Below are positions 8,060 to 21,480 of a DNA stretch of 64,000 nucleotides, piece by piece (the first letter of the stretch is position 1; each line of letters starts with the position of its first letter). The notes below the pieces were generated by a model that saw only the letters and a list, made by a program, of their open reading frames with translations, was not told the origin of the DNA and made no database searches. Origin of the DNA: Drosophila pseudoobscura (taxonomy: Eukaryota > Arthropoda > Insecta > Diptera > Drosophilidae); the NCBI RefSeq assembly GCF_009870125.1, contig NC_046683.1, positions 10,044,001 to 10,108,000 of the forward strand, in the 5' to 3' direction. The position numbers and the translations under genes are program-made.

Positions 8060-11000
8060 TTTCCTGGGTTTCGGGAAGATCTGAAAGGGATCTACTCAGA
8101 GAGTCTTTAAGCTATACCATGAGTGTTTTCCACAGAGTTCAAAACTGTGACTGGCTTTCGAGAGAGCCTTTAAGAGCCTTCCAAATCCACAACCAATCCC
8201 AGCAGGCACTCTTTTGTACCACTGTGCTGCTGCTGTATGGTGTGCGGGGGGCTTGGCGGGGGGAGGGCTAGGGGGAGTGTGGAGTGTCTTGTGCTGGAAT
8301 GTGTTGAAATTAAAAGTTGTTGGGTTTTTGGGCGCAGTCGCGGCCCTGGCGCAGCACAGGCCAATGTGTTGGTTTTATTTTGTTTTTGTTTTTGTATTTT
8401 TTTTTTTTGGCTTAGACAGGTGTACGCAGACGCTATTGTTGTTGGGTGCCGTGCCGCCAGTTGGTCGTTGGTGGTGCTATTGATACGAGCATAGCATTGA
8501 GCACTGTTTTTTGAAAAGCCGTCCGTGCATTCTACAAGTTTTCCATCCATCTACCGAAGACCTGTGCACACACACACACACACACCGAAGCGATTGGAAA
8601 AACTTGGCATTTAACTTGTTTTGGTTTTCGTTTTGGCCATCGAGTGAAATCTACAGGTAATTCTCCTCTCCTTGTGGCCGGCCACAACGGAAATGCTCAT
8701 GATTTAGTCAAGGTGTCGGCGGTGTATTTGCACAATTCTTTAGACTTTTTGGCACAGTTTTCCACAGTCAAGAGTCTCATATTTTTTTTTTGGGATATTT
8801 ACAGATTGATTGAAGGCTGGCACTGGGACTGGAATCGGAACTGGTTCTTCTCATAAAATGTTCGCCTTGGCCTCTGCAAACGTGAAAAGCACTCAACATT
8901 TTTCAGATAAAGTGTTCTAATTTTTGGCACCAAAAACGCGTATAGAAAGCTGTCTTAGCGGATATCCGTACTACTTGTGGGCCTCAATTGATATCTAGAT
9001 GGGGCTTATTGAACACCTAAAGATCCGTCATGGAAACACACAAACAAAAAAGTGGCATTTGTATTTTTCCCAATATTTCCATTTGTTGTAAACGAATTTC
9101 CTGTTTTAGTATCTTTGTATCTTCATCAGAGGCTCGTTCATTATCATTATATTTCCCCCTAAACAGCCCCTTCCATCCACCAAACATTTCCTCAATTATA
9201 TTACAGAAAAGCTGCTCTATAAGAAATGTTTGTAATGCATTTTGTTGGAGCTCATTTTCGACAGAATGTATGCCATGATGGGGCACTATTTATGGTGGGG
9301 TCATTGTTGGCTCTTTAGTAACAATCGTATTTGTAAAGATTAAAGAGCAATTCCCAACCCCCGCCCCTCCACCACCGAAGAGCGTGACAAAAGTCGAAAA
9401 ATACTGGTTGAAAAAATACTGTAAATACCTTTAAGAAATACCGATTTAATGACCTTGTGCCGCACCAGCCCCCAGCCCTTGCTGTAAATGCATTTTCGGC
9501 ACGTTTTTTGGCTGCCAAAGATTTCACCAGCCGCAGTGTTGTGCAGGTTGTTGGCCAAAAATCCCTGCTAACCCGATGACATGGAAAGGAGAAGAAAGGC
9601 AAAGAAAGGCGCAGAAAGGAGGGGGGGGGGGAGGGGGAGAGATCCAATGCCAAAACAATTGCCAAATGGAATTTCACTTTTCATTCGTCGATGGAAAAAC
9701 TAAAAGATGGAGATGCAATTTTTGCAATTAAATTTCAACGTCTCTGGGAAAAACTGGTTGCTTAAATATTTATAGTAGGTCTACACATATATCATGTTGT
9801 TTATCGTTGATTTTTTTTTTTTTTTTGGTGAAATCCGAAAAGATAAATATGGCCAAGGCCAAAAGGAAGAAGACGAAGACGAAGACGACGCCTCGGGCCG
9901 GAGGCCATCTCCCAGAAAGCTCCAGTAACTGATCTGTGGATGGCAACAAGTGGCTGGCTTTCTTTTGGGTGCGACAACAAGTTGTGGCCTCCTCTCCGTG
10001 CCTCTAGAGCTAAGCGTTTTTAATTGAATCGAGCAATGGTGCGATGTGGTGTGCGATGCCACAAGAAGAGAAGTCAAGTTGTCGTGAAACGCGTTAAACC
10101 GCTTTTGATTTTTATATAGTATATGTGGTGCTTGGGGTAAAAGTGGGTAATCATCATTAGCAGAGGCAAAACCAATCACTATGCCACACAGTCCCGTGCC
10201 CCAGCCACCTGTGGCACTCACTGTCTGCCGCGATCTGTGTCTGATTAGGAGGCCTCGCCTCGGCTCGCCTCTGGTGAGAGTGCGATACAAAGTCAATGGA
10301 AATGGAAAAGATACAAATTAAAACATTTCCAATGCCAGCACACGCGTGGGGGATTTGTGAAATTAAAGTGAAATTCACTTCTAAGCCCCCAGGCGGAGGC
10401 CGAGGCCGAGGCGGAGGCTCCCACGAATATGTCGCCCAAAAACCAACAAAAACTTTCAATTTGCCAAACAGAAAGTGAATTTCTCCCGAAAGGCACTTGG
10501 AAGTCGCACTTTCGATTGATTCTATTGATTTGGTTCTATGGAAGTCCTCTCCAGCTCCACTTGGGGCACTTCTGCCTCCTACTGTCTTGGCTTTGGCCAC
10601 TCCCCGATCAACCCAGAGCCCCAGAGAGCCCCGACAAAAGAAATTTGATCTATTTCATGTGATTAGCGGCAATATAAATTGCTTTCGAGGCTGGGAGGTG
10701 ATGCCTGTCTGTCGGCATTCATTGATTGAAGATTGAACACTGGAGATTGGAGATTGGAGATTGGGTGAAAACGTACGAGTAGCTCTTTTGGGTGTGTCAT
10801 AGGGGCATCATCGAAACGAGCCGATCACGGCCACATGCCACATTCGAAGGCGTGCCCCAAGCAGCTCCTTGCTAGACTCTGAAACGAGTTCCGTGTGTTC
10901 GGGGGGATTCATCATTTTGAATGATTTGCATGTGGAAAGCAAAGATGACGATTTCTACAAAGTGCCGTCTTTGGAATGGAATGTTTTTCTATTACTTTGG

Positions 11001-14000
11001 CTTTCGATTATTGATTCGGCCATTCTTGTGGGTTTTTTGTACTCCCATTTCTAGTTCTATTTCTCCTGCTATAAATTATGTGCCCAAAGTGTGCCTCTGC
11101 TGGGTCTTGGCTTTTCCTGGAAAGCCCAGAGTTCAGCCAAGCCAAAAGTAATGGCTGTCTCTAAAAAAGAGAAAGAACAACCCAGAAAAACCCACAGTAG
11201 ACACGCGCCCGAAAAAGTTCTTGAAGCAAGACAAAAAACATTTGGAGCTAGCGGTCTCTCCGTCCGTCTGTCTGTCCGTCTGTCCGTCCGTCCGTCTGTC
11301 TGTCCGTCCGTCGCTGATGGAGTGATGGAACAGTACGGTGTAATTATATCATTTAATTTCGGTTACGCGAAGACTGTGCTTGAGGCCCCCAAAACTCTGG
11401 GCATATAATTGCAAAGTTACGAAGCGTTAACACCGCGTAAAGATTGTCCAAATTTGATTGTGGTTCGGATCGGATAGATTCCCAGCTGGGAACTATTTTC
11501 AGACTCTGGCTACGACTCTGGGTTAATGGCTAAACGATGCTCTTGATTGATGTTTATTTCTTTGGGCCTAAATTGATTTATTTAACCAGTATCTGCCCGG
11601 CCCTGGGCGTGGCCCCCCCTGTAACGAATGCTGGCTAATGAATACATCTTTCCATTAAATGTAGTGGTTTTTGGTAACTTTCTGCCAGCAATTTGTTCGA
11701 TTTTTGCGGGGCATACATGACTCATCTGGGAGAGGGAGAGAGATCTGTGGGTAAAGATTTCTATTTGCTTAAAAAATGATAAAGTGAAAGTGCAGTCGGT
11801 CGGTCACTCACTCGATCGAAACGCAAACGCAAATCAATTATTTACGCGATAAGTAAATGTGTTCACATTTATTTGTTTATTATTTCTCCTCCGCATCTCC
11901 GTATTTATTGATTCATTCATTTGCATTGTATTCGCTGTACTCTGAAACAAATCATAATCATAATTATAAGCTGAACAAAAAATATACAAATCTTCGCATT
12001 CACAGAGAGAACTCCCCATAGAAAGCTCCTCAAGAATTCGAATAATAATATCTCCAGATATCTACCAAAATAATCCATTCAAATACGGATGATGCTTTCT
12101 AGAAAATTCTGTCTCTTAATGATGGAAAAATTCCGAATTTATAGAACTTTAATTGAGGGAGCTTTTGGGTCTCAATCATTCATTGAATAATGTTGGCTAT
12201 CATTATCGTTTTTTGTTTATTTCTTTTTCTTTTGTTCCACATCATTTAAAGAAAAGATTAGGCTCATATTTATTGTTTTTTTTTTTACAGATTTCAGTGC
12301 CTGATTTTCGAGCCCCCAATAACTATCTTTAGTTTAATTTATTTTATTTCTATTTTAATTCAAAAAACCATTTCAAAACTGCCTAATCGATTCCCCCATC
12401 GATTGCCGCCTTCTACAGAGAGAGAGAGAGAGGGGGAGGGAGAGTGTGAGGGGCAGGGCAGTACCCCTATAAAATACATATATTACATCATAATATATTA
12501 TGCGCAAGACCATGGCGAAAGAAACGAAACCTAATCAACATATGAGCATTGGCAGCCCCCAGAGGAGGGCCACAGCTCCAGTCCTTAGGTCTGGCTCTGG
12601 CTCTGGCTGTGGCTGGGGCTGTGGCTGGGGCTGTGGCTTTGCTTCCTGATTGCTTTCCAGCCCATGACAGGTGCTGATTAACTCAACAACTTTGTGGCGG
12701 CTGCGATGCTCAGTTGCAGTTGCATTTGCCGCAATTTAAATGCCAAAAGTTTGCTTGCGTTTTCTTTTTTTTTTTGTCATTCTCTCTGGGTGCGTGTGTG
12801 CCATAAATAACTTTGGGGCTTGGCTCCCAGTCTCCAGACTCCAGACTCCAGCCTCCGTCTCCTCCTCCTCTCTGCGGCTTATGTAAGGTTTCGCTGATCA
12901 AAAACAAAAACAAACAAAACTAGCTTTCCTGGTTTCTTTTTCTGATTTCGTGTTGATGGTTTTGGGTTTTGGTATCCTATGCAGAATGTGCAACATGTGC
13001 AAAGGGTATCGCAATGCCACCCTTTCTTTCTGGGTCTCTGCCTCTAACTGTTGTTTTCGGTGCGCCATGCGTTGCTTCTACTCATTTCCTATTAATTTAT
13101 GTTAATTATTTTGAAAGAAAAAGAAAGAGCCACATGCAAGCCACCGCTCTCCACTCCACGCTCTCCGCTCTGTCCGAGCTCCGCCTCTTCTCTGGGTTTT
13201 AGGTTGCTGGATCTTCTCCGTGTGCTGGGGCATACACAAGTTCACTGACTTGTTGACAATGAATTGACAAAAGCCTGAAGCACCAGCACCAGCCACAGCC
13301 CCCAGATAGCGGTTGAAAAGAGCTTCAGCTTCAGCTTCAGCGAGGAAGAGACACTGGGAAGAAGACAGTGGGGCCTCAACAATGGAGATGATACCACACA
13401 AAATGCCAGACATAAGTACATTACACACATGCGAACACCAGAACACCAGAACACTTCAGGAGAGTGCCAAAAGAAATGCCAACGAGGGTCGATCGATGAA
13501 CAGTCCACAAAGAAATCTGTAACTCCCTCTCTCGTTACTGATAGCTCTATCCTAGGTACTTATAACTCTTGAATATTTCTCCACAACTTTGATTCTTTAT
13601 ATTTTTCTATTATAGGAACAGTGTGGGCACGAAAGGCTTGGCCTCTGGTTCTAAAAGACCAAGATCAAGACTCAGTAGATCTGTAATGACAACCAGCTCT
13701 CGGTCTTCGTTACTTTGCCCTCTGCTTCAGATCAGCAAGGAGCCAGAGGATCTGCTGTACTCGATATTCGTTTAGATGACGTGGGACTCTAATGGAAAGC
13801 GAAGCAACAGGGCAATCAATGACCCATGGAGTACCCATGGAACCCCGGAAGTAAACATCTTCCCAAGGCAGGAAGGAAGGGAGCGAAAGCGGAGAACTGA
13901 GGAGGTGGCAATACAGAGCTTCCAGACTTGGTAAGTACATATTTTATAGACAGAAAGTAGCGACATGTCGCCTCCGAATCAATGCGGTAGTAGATGGTAA

Positions 14001-16100
14001 TACCAGTAATATTACTACTAGAAATTATAGTAATAATTCAAATAACCCTCGCAATCTTCGTGCTGGCTGAATCTTAGCGTCCGGCAGAGGAATCTAGAAG
14101 AAAAAAAAAAAACCACTGCCTGCGGCTGCCAGAAACGTATTTAATTAGAATTCTTAGACACTTTTAGGATTGTGTGTTCTTTTAGCGGCTTTGCTTGGAT
14201 GGAAATCGATTGAAGATGTTGATGTTGATGGTTAGACATCGGATGGTGATCAGCTGATGTCATGTCAGGATCCAAAGCCGGTTTGGCTTCTTGCTGGGTA
14301 ATTAATATTTAATACCCCAACCGAAAAAAAGCTTTGAATTGAGGTCAGAGTGCTATAAATAAACCTCCTGATTCGAAATTTCGCCTTTAATATGGAAAGT
14401 TTCGAAAGAACCCACAAGAACAAAGCACATTTCGTAGAATGTATTGATATTTAGACACATTATACAGATACACGGGTGGGGTACTTGTTAGGGATAGGTT
14501 TCTCTGTGTACAGGGGCTTCCTGCTGCAATAAAAGTCTTTGCCATTTCCGCTCAAGAAACCGAAAGAACGAAAGAACGAAAGAGAACTTTAACCCAGGCA
14601 CCTGCTCAAAGAATGGCCAATGGAGGAGGCCAAGAGGCAAGGCAGCCGCAGTCATGCTTGGCTCTGGGTTAGAGCCGCTCTTGTGCCTATTTTCTGTAAG
14701 CCCTCATTTGGCCTCAATTGAAAGGCGAGTACGAGTACCACCTCGAAATGACTTCATTTGCACGACACGACTCGTCTCGACTCGACTCGACTCGACTCTT
14801 GTTGTTTGTTACTTTTTACCTTTCTGCTTGTGTTTGTGTGTGTTTCCCCCCCTTTTAGCCGCGTTTGCTTATTGGCTTACCCGCACACAAATCAAGGTTA
14901 ATAGTGGATGAATGGATGGTTGGATGGACGGCTGTCTGTGAGCATGCGCACACCTTTCCAATCAATCAGTTTACACAAAATTAGCATACGGCCCCAACGC
15001 CCAACCAACGGTCACGTCACGACGACTCGAACAACTCCCAAAACAGTGGAAACCTGGGAAATATTCTGCACATTGGCATGGAAAAGTGGTACGTATTTCT
15101 ATTCTATTTGAAAGAAAACCCCCAATTAAAGTACATTCACCCCGATACAGATCCAATTGGGAAAGTTTATGTTTCAAAGGCTTCCAGGATACAAGCAAAA
15201 AAAAGGAACAACAATGCACCTTTCAACCTCCTCCGCGCTCTGACAAGACAATGAAAAGTGAAATTGTCTCGATAGATATTTCGTTTTGTATTTGGAGGTG
15301 GGGAGTGGGGAATGGGGTATGGGAATCAATGAAAGTCACAGCCAAAGTGCAGAGGGAGTCGATGCTCGCATGTTCGCATAATCATGCCAAAAACGGCAAC
15401 AAAAGACCAATGAAAAAGTGGCAAAACACAACGACACAAAAAGCCAGCCGAAATGGAGAAAGGCAAAGGCAGACTCTCAACATTGAAGGCCTCAAGAGCT
15501 GAGGAGGAGCTGAGGAGGAGCCACCAGCCCGTGCGAGTCTCAAAGCATCACCTGCACAGATCTGTGGTGGCACAGATCTGAAGGACGTTTGCCCAAAAGG
15601 TCAGTGAAGCTCAAGTTTGAAATACAATTAACAATTAAACATTCAAATGTTTCTTTCAGGCAGGCAACTTTCACCATTCGAGACCCCAACGACAGAGCCA
15701 GCCAGCCAGCCATCCATTCCAGATAGACGTACCCGATGTCAATCAGAAATGCCATCCACATCCACAGACGGACAGACGGACGGACGGACAGGTCTACTCG
15801 TACGGGTATTTCATTTTGCACAATGCCCGATTTCATTGAGAAATGCTGAAGGTTAAAATGCAATTGAAAGAAATGAAAATACAAATAATTGGGCAGACAT
15901 GAGAGGAAAGCTAAGAGAGGCTTCAACTTCAACTTGAAGCTCTCTGGCTCTTGTCACAGATTTGCTTATCAAATTAGCCTCAAATTGCGGCCAGCCAAGC
16001 GGAAAGTGGTGGCAATTTCTGGCTTAAAGTGATAGAAAATAATTCAAAATAATAATCCCATATGATTGGTAATGTTTAAGCTTTAAAGTAGACTCAAAGA
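8060..16100. other. Intron of the PTB gene, no gene seen
   Basis: Mostly unique AT-rich sequence with scattered purine/pyrimidine tracts: CA repeat at 8569-8585, G-run near 9621-9630, poly-T near 9811-9827, GTCTGTCC repeats at 11258-11312, (GA)n at 12417-12430, GGCTCT/GGCTGT repeats at about 12590-12645, and short ACTCG repeats near 14776-14795. No exon, promoter or structural RNA could be supported. Confidence 0.5.
11258..11312. repeat. GTCTGTCC / GTCCGTCC tetranucleotide-type repeat
   Basis: About 55 bp made of GTCC and GTCT units in the giant intron. Related shorter runs occur at 15765-15790 (GGAC/AGAC) and 30850-30870, so this simple-sequence type recurs in the window. Confidence 0.85.
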
Positions 16101-16144
16101 CAGCTAAAAGCAAGTGAAAATGTGTTGGGAGATCTCTGAGATCT

Positions 16145-16927
16145 TCAGAAGTCGAACGAATCTGGTTTTTTTTTATCAGTACCGGTAGATTTAATATTAT
16201 TGGATTTGTTGTAGATTTTATTTGTAAAATACACCGAAAATGGTTCCCTCGGATCTTTAAGACCTGCTGAATGGTTCGACAAAACGACTTGTACTCTCAT
16301 TTTCTTCTTCGAGCACCAGCTCCTACACTTGCCCGCAAATTGTACCAAAATGGAGCCAAGTGGAGCCAAATGGTGGAGGCTAAGTGGAGTGCAGTTTGGC
16401 CGTAAGTGCAGCACTTGATGTCCACTTAAGGTCCGTGTCGAGAGTGCTCCGTTTGCCCCCAATCTGTACGGATGCAAAGTGCATCTATGGACCGCCTTTT
16501 GATATTCACTTAGCCCTGGCGGATATTGTGGCTCTGTGGCTCTGAGGCTTTCTACTGGCGGGCCAATTAAATATTCCAAATATTTGTACGTGATATCCAA
16601 GGCGGTGTCGTGGCCTTTTGTTGCATTTTGTGTGTTGGAAAAAGAAACCATTCGAACCATGCTAAATGCATTCATAAATACACATTCGTTTATTGTTTCG
16701 ATGACATTTAAAGTATTTGCTTTGGAGTTATTTTTCAAGCTTAAGGAAATGCAAACATTGCGCAATGCTCCAACAAAATTGTAATTTGTTAACAAAACAA
16801 AACAAAACAAAACAAAAGCAAATGTCAAAGACAATCGCTCAAATGGCACCAAAAAAAAAAAAAATGTCATAACAAGCCCCCAACAGATGCCGAAAGAAAT
16901 AAAATAAAATTGCAATTGAAATGCCAA
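16145..16927 (-). other. Long intronic open frame (260 codons), probably not a gene
   Basis: The longest stop-free stretch inside the giant intron, TGA at its end. It starts in T-rich sequence with hydrophobic residues. The middle and end are of ordinary composition (for example EPQYPPGLSEYQKAVHRC) without a recognised domain. Codon choice shows no clear preference for G/C at third positions, unlike the PTB exons. No promoter is evident. T-rich composition on this strand lowers the chance of stops, so this is listed for attention and not as a gene. Confidence 0.15.
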
Positions 16928-17698
16928 ACGCTAAATGGCAATGCGACACCAAAAAAATACAACAAAAATATATACAAAATTCGTCTATGCAACAACAATT
17001 AAATTCTACAAAAACCACCAAGAGAGAGAGAGAGAGAGAGAGAGAAGGAGCGGAGTGGAGACCACGGCTGCTGTGACCCACAAAAGGAAAACCCCAAAGC
17101 CAACAAAAATGTTTCTTTCGGTTTTCGGTGGTGCTTTTTGATGTCTGATTTTTGGACTATACCCTTCCCAAGGGGTACAAAAACACGAAGGTGTTTCAAC
17201 TGATTTTGTGAGACAGTCCAAGACTACAGGGGAAAGGACCTTCGAAAGGGACCAAAGGGAGCAGCCAGCGAGCGTCTAAAGACCATAATGGGTAAGCATT
17301 TGTCAGCTGTTTGGGGATATGCCCATATCCATGTCTTTCAAGGGTATCAAATTGTTCGGTTCTGGGTAAGCCAAGCGCCTTCCTTTTCTGGTTTTGGCTT
17401 TGCTTCTTCTTCTGGTTTTTGCCGGATAATTGCGGCATTGGAAAAGCGCTTGTGCATTGTTTTCCAAGCTGGTGGCGGGGATTATGCAATGCCAGGCTTT
17501 GGCCCTCCCCTCCCCCCGAACCCGCCTCTCTGGGGCCGCACTCTGGTCACATGGAAAAACAGTTATCTGTGAAATTGCATCGACAAACGTGATGAACGTT
17601 ACCCCAATACACACATTCGAGGCGACGTTTTTCGGAGAGTCGCGAACAGAGTCCCACCGACAGAGACTGTGTCTTGGCTGGGCTTGGATCTGGGCTCC

Positions 17699-17752
17699 AT
17701 ACCCATACCCATCTCCATCTCCATCCCCATCCCCATCTCCATCCCCATCCCA
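17699..17752. repeat. CCCATC/TCCATC hexanucleotide repeat
   Basis: About nine imperfect copies of CCATCY within the giant intron. It produces Ile-Pro or Trp/Met-Gly repeats in chance frames. Confidence 0.85.
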
Positions 17753-19257
17753 GTTGCAAAGATTTTGTGCCTCTTCCGACTTGAGTGCGCTTTTGCGCGC
17801 TTAATTCTCATGTCATGCCACCAGAGAGAGAGACAATGCCACAACCTCGGCATCGGCAACGGCATGGCTCCATTTGCAGCCTCATTGTCGGTTGTTCTTC
17901 ACTGCCTCTGGGGGCCTCTGGTTGTGTCGTGAGACGGCGGGAAGATGCGCCTCTGCACTTTTACCTGCACTTTTACCCCCCCCCCTCCCAGCCGTTGCCA
18001 CCCATTCTCCTGAAAACACACCCACTGCCGGGTTGACACAGTCTCTCACACTGAGGTCTCCATATGATCACGTCATGTGCCAGAGGGTTACACGAAAAGT
18101 TGTGGACGACCGAGGGGCGCTGCTGCATCACCCAGCCCAAGCCGAAGAGCTCGTTCCTTTTGGTAGAACTTCCATGGCAACACTCGAGTCTGGGCGAGGA
18201 GGAGGGTATGTGGAATTTGTGTTAACATTAAAGTTAAAGCCCCTTCCCAGGTAATTACATCTCCAGCAGCAGCAACTAACTAACAAATACACAAGCACAC
18301 AAGCACAAACACAAACACATACAAAATTCACAGTTGCAGTTTAATGGGCCTAATGAGCGGTTTGTTCTGTAACAACACCAGAAACAACGACAACTACAAC
18401 GACAGGCCACAATCTTGGCAACAAAATCCAGACAACAGCAGCAGCCACAATGCGAGCAACTAATTCGCCCAGCTGCTCATGCCCTGACCACCTCAGAGGG
18501 TATCATGGTTTTCTCGAGCAGCAGGATGAAGGGAAAACAGAGCCCCTTTCTCCAGGAAAAAAACTACCAAATCAAAGCCTTTAATCGATTGAAAACACAC
18601 ACTTTCCACACCCTATGTCGCTTTGAAGCCAAGAGATATATGGATTCGTAGATCTTGAAGTGTATTCCAAAGTCTGTAGACCTTAAGAGCTACCCTTTCT
18701 TTTTGTGTGCCACATTTTGTGTGTGCTCTGTATCTCTGGCACTGCCTTCACTCTTTGCATCACTTGTGTCTTGGGGGCAAGTTCGTTTCCTAAGTCTTTT
18801 GTTTTCTGTGGCGTGGGTAAAAAAAGAAAAAAAAAAATGCCATAGAGCCATGCGCTGATTTCTATGGCCAGTGGTGCCACGCCCCCCTATCAAATTAAAC
18901 AACGCCTCGAAATGTGTGTCAGAGTCCAATGGAAAACATACAACAAATTATTCGATTATGACATTGATTATGAAATATATCGAGGCGTAGCGGGGGAGCT
19001 CCGACTCCCCCCCATTCGACTCTTTCTGCTTCACGCTTTCTTTTGGGATCTGTTTGATGTGTGATGTTTGATTTTTGGCCAAGGGCTTGGCTTTGGGCTT
19101 GGGTTTCTTTTTGCAGTAATTAAAAGTCAAGTGCTAATTAAATTTAAACAGAAATTGGTCGAGGGTAACAAACGACAGACGCGCGAGACACTAATTTCGG
19201 ATTGGGTAAGACATCTGAAAGATGGGGAGAAAACTGTTGACCGCCATTCATTCGAAT

Positions 19258-19643
19258 GGTGCCATTCACTTAGGGGACATTTCGGAAAGACCATGAACAT
19301 AGAAGGAATATAGTAGATGTGAGTCCTTGTGGGAATAAGTGGGAGGGCCTCAAAGAGAGGCAACAATGTGGTATGAGGTAAGGTGCCTTTCACTTATGGG
19401 ACATTTTCGAAAGACCACCAACTCAGAACGAATATAGTAGATGTGAGTCCTTGTGGGAATAAGAGGGAGGGCCAGGGGAGTCTTTCAAAGAGAGGCAACA
19501 ATGTGGTATGGGGTAAGGTGCCATTCACTTATGGGACATTTCCGAAAGACCATCAACTCAGAACGAATATAGTAGATGTGAGTCCTTGTGGGAACAAGTG
19601 GAAGGGCTAGGAGAGTCATTCAAAGAGAGGAAACGATGGGGTA
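19258..19643. repeat. Minisatellite, three copies of a 124-135 bp unit
   Basis: Copies begin with GGTGCC[A/T]TTCACTTA at 19258, 19382 and 19517. Each continues with GGACATTT...GAAAGACCA, ATATAGTAGATGTGAGTCC and a final ...GGCAACAATGTGGTATG or similar. Copy 1 is 124 bp, copy 2 about 135 bp and copy 3 about 127 bp. Copies 2 and 3 share a segment (AGAGTC/GGAGTC with CTTTCAAAG) that copy 1 lacks. High identity suggests recent expansion. Confidence 0.9.
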
Positions 19644-21216
19644 TGGGGTACTATGGGGTATACAGATCCCAATCGACACTATAAAATATTAACGAAAGCT
19701 ACTCGAAAGTTGAATCCCCAAAAATAATACAAAATCTATAAAATAATCTTAATTTTTCTTCAAGTTTTGTTCATTGGAAAATTTACGATTATAAGGTCAG
19801 AAATATCAAAGATAAGCCAGTTTCCTGTTGTTGTAGATTGAAATCATATGGGTCCACTAATGATAGTACGTTTAGGCTATCGTTGAGAGAAATCGCGGCA
19901 TAAACGGCTGACCGGCAAGGCTTCCCCCCCCACAAAAAAAAAAAAATCGTTGGGTAGCGTGTCGTGCGTTTGGGGTGGCGATTATTTTCCAATTATTGAG
20001 CACACGAATCACATTTGTGGCGCTGGACCCATCAGGAAACGAAAAGCGAAAAGTGTGACATAATAACCAGCCATCGAATGCGAATCCCTGGGCCTCGGAT
20101 CGGATCGAAACAAATGTGTCTGCGGTCGGTTGAATGCAGTGGCTAATGCTAGACAATTATGGCATGGGAGAGTGCCTGCCTGCCTGCGTCGATACCTGCT
20201 TCGATACCTGCTACTTGGGCTATCGATTACAAGTACTTCCCCCTTTTTATTTTTCGTTTTTTTCGTTGCATATGACATGGGGATGGGATGGGATGGGGTT
20301 TGATATGCAGTGCAGTGAAGCGAGTCGATACGAGTCGAGGCGGCAGCAAAACCTTAATTGCAATCTCAGCAACAGCAACAGCAACAGCAATCGGTGGCAG
20401 AGTCAGAGGCAGAGGCAGATATGAAGTCAAGCAAAACCCCAGACCCAGTCATCATCAGTTTGATCCACTCAATCCCCACTCCTCACTCACTCACTCAGTC
20501 AGTCAGTCAGTCATCGGGCAGGCAGTTCCAGTTGCAAGCCCATGGGCTATCACATGACTCCGTTTCCATTCCCATTCAAGCGTTTCCATTCGTGCAACCC
20601 TCTGCAGCAAGAGGTGTCGAGACACAGAGCCAGAGACAGAGACAGAGACCGACCCGACCCTATAGACAGTGCCCATTGTCTTTTGTGGGTCTTCGATTAT
20701 AATGACGGTGATGCAACTTTTGCCACTGCCACGTAACCAACCCCCACCCCAACCCCAACCCATCCCAGACATCAGGGCGGCGCATTGGGCTTCCTTTTAA
20801 TTTTTGCTCAATTTTATGTCATGCCGTCAAACGCGCTTTTTAGCAATAAAAAAAAACAACAACAATAAAACCCCATACCCCCCCTCATGGCTAACGAATG
20901 TTAGTCGCATTTACTAGTAAAATCAATTTGTTAGGGCTCATAAAAAAAACCCGCCATGAAAGTCTTTCCGTAGAGTTTTTTTTTCCAATTGAATCTCTTT
21001 TTTGCTACTGCTTCCGGAGTGACAATCGAATATGATCGAATATGGCATTGATAGGTGCTGTAATCCTTTGACTTAAACGATTTTCAAGTATATTTTTTAC
21101 CTTAACACAATCTTGGGAAAGGGCGAAGAGGAGGAGCAGCAGGAAAAGTACAAAGAAGGCAGAAAGGTACGCCAAAAGAGTAAGTAGGATCTTTTGTGAT
21201 AGTACACACTCGAATG

Positions 21217-21480
21217 TCTTCCCCTCTGGCTGTCATCTCGCATGGCACATTCTATGGTACCATCTATGGCACCTTTTATGGCACCACCTATGACACCTTC
21301 TTCTTCCTCTTGCGGTCCTTCTTGGTCTCTTCTGCTGCTTCTTTTATTGCATATATCTTTACATATCTTACACATCTTCTTAACATATCTTCCCCTCTGG
21401 CTAGCACCTCTTATGGCACCTTCTATAGCACCCCCCTATGGCACCTTTTGTGATTCTGCTTGGTCTTTGCTGCTGCTCCA
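21217..21480. repeat. Direct duplication with ATGGCACC sub-repeats
   Basis: TCTTCCCCTCTGGCT occurs at 21217 and again at about 21389. Each is followed by runs of TATGGCACC-type units and then by CTTGGTCT...TGCTGCT. The two blocks are thus a ~170-bp direct duplication with internal 9-12 bp repeats. No function is seen. Confidence 0.7.

Noticed and set aside
19258..19643. CRISPR-like array
   Set aside because: Whole 124-135 bp units are repeated in tandem without unique spacers, and the DNA is eukaryotic; it is a minisatellite.
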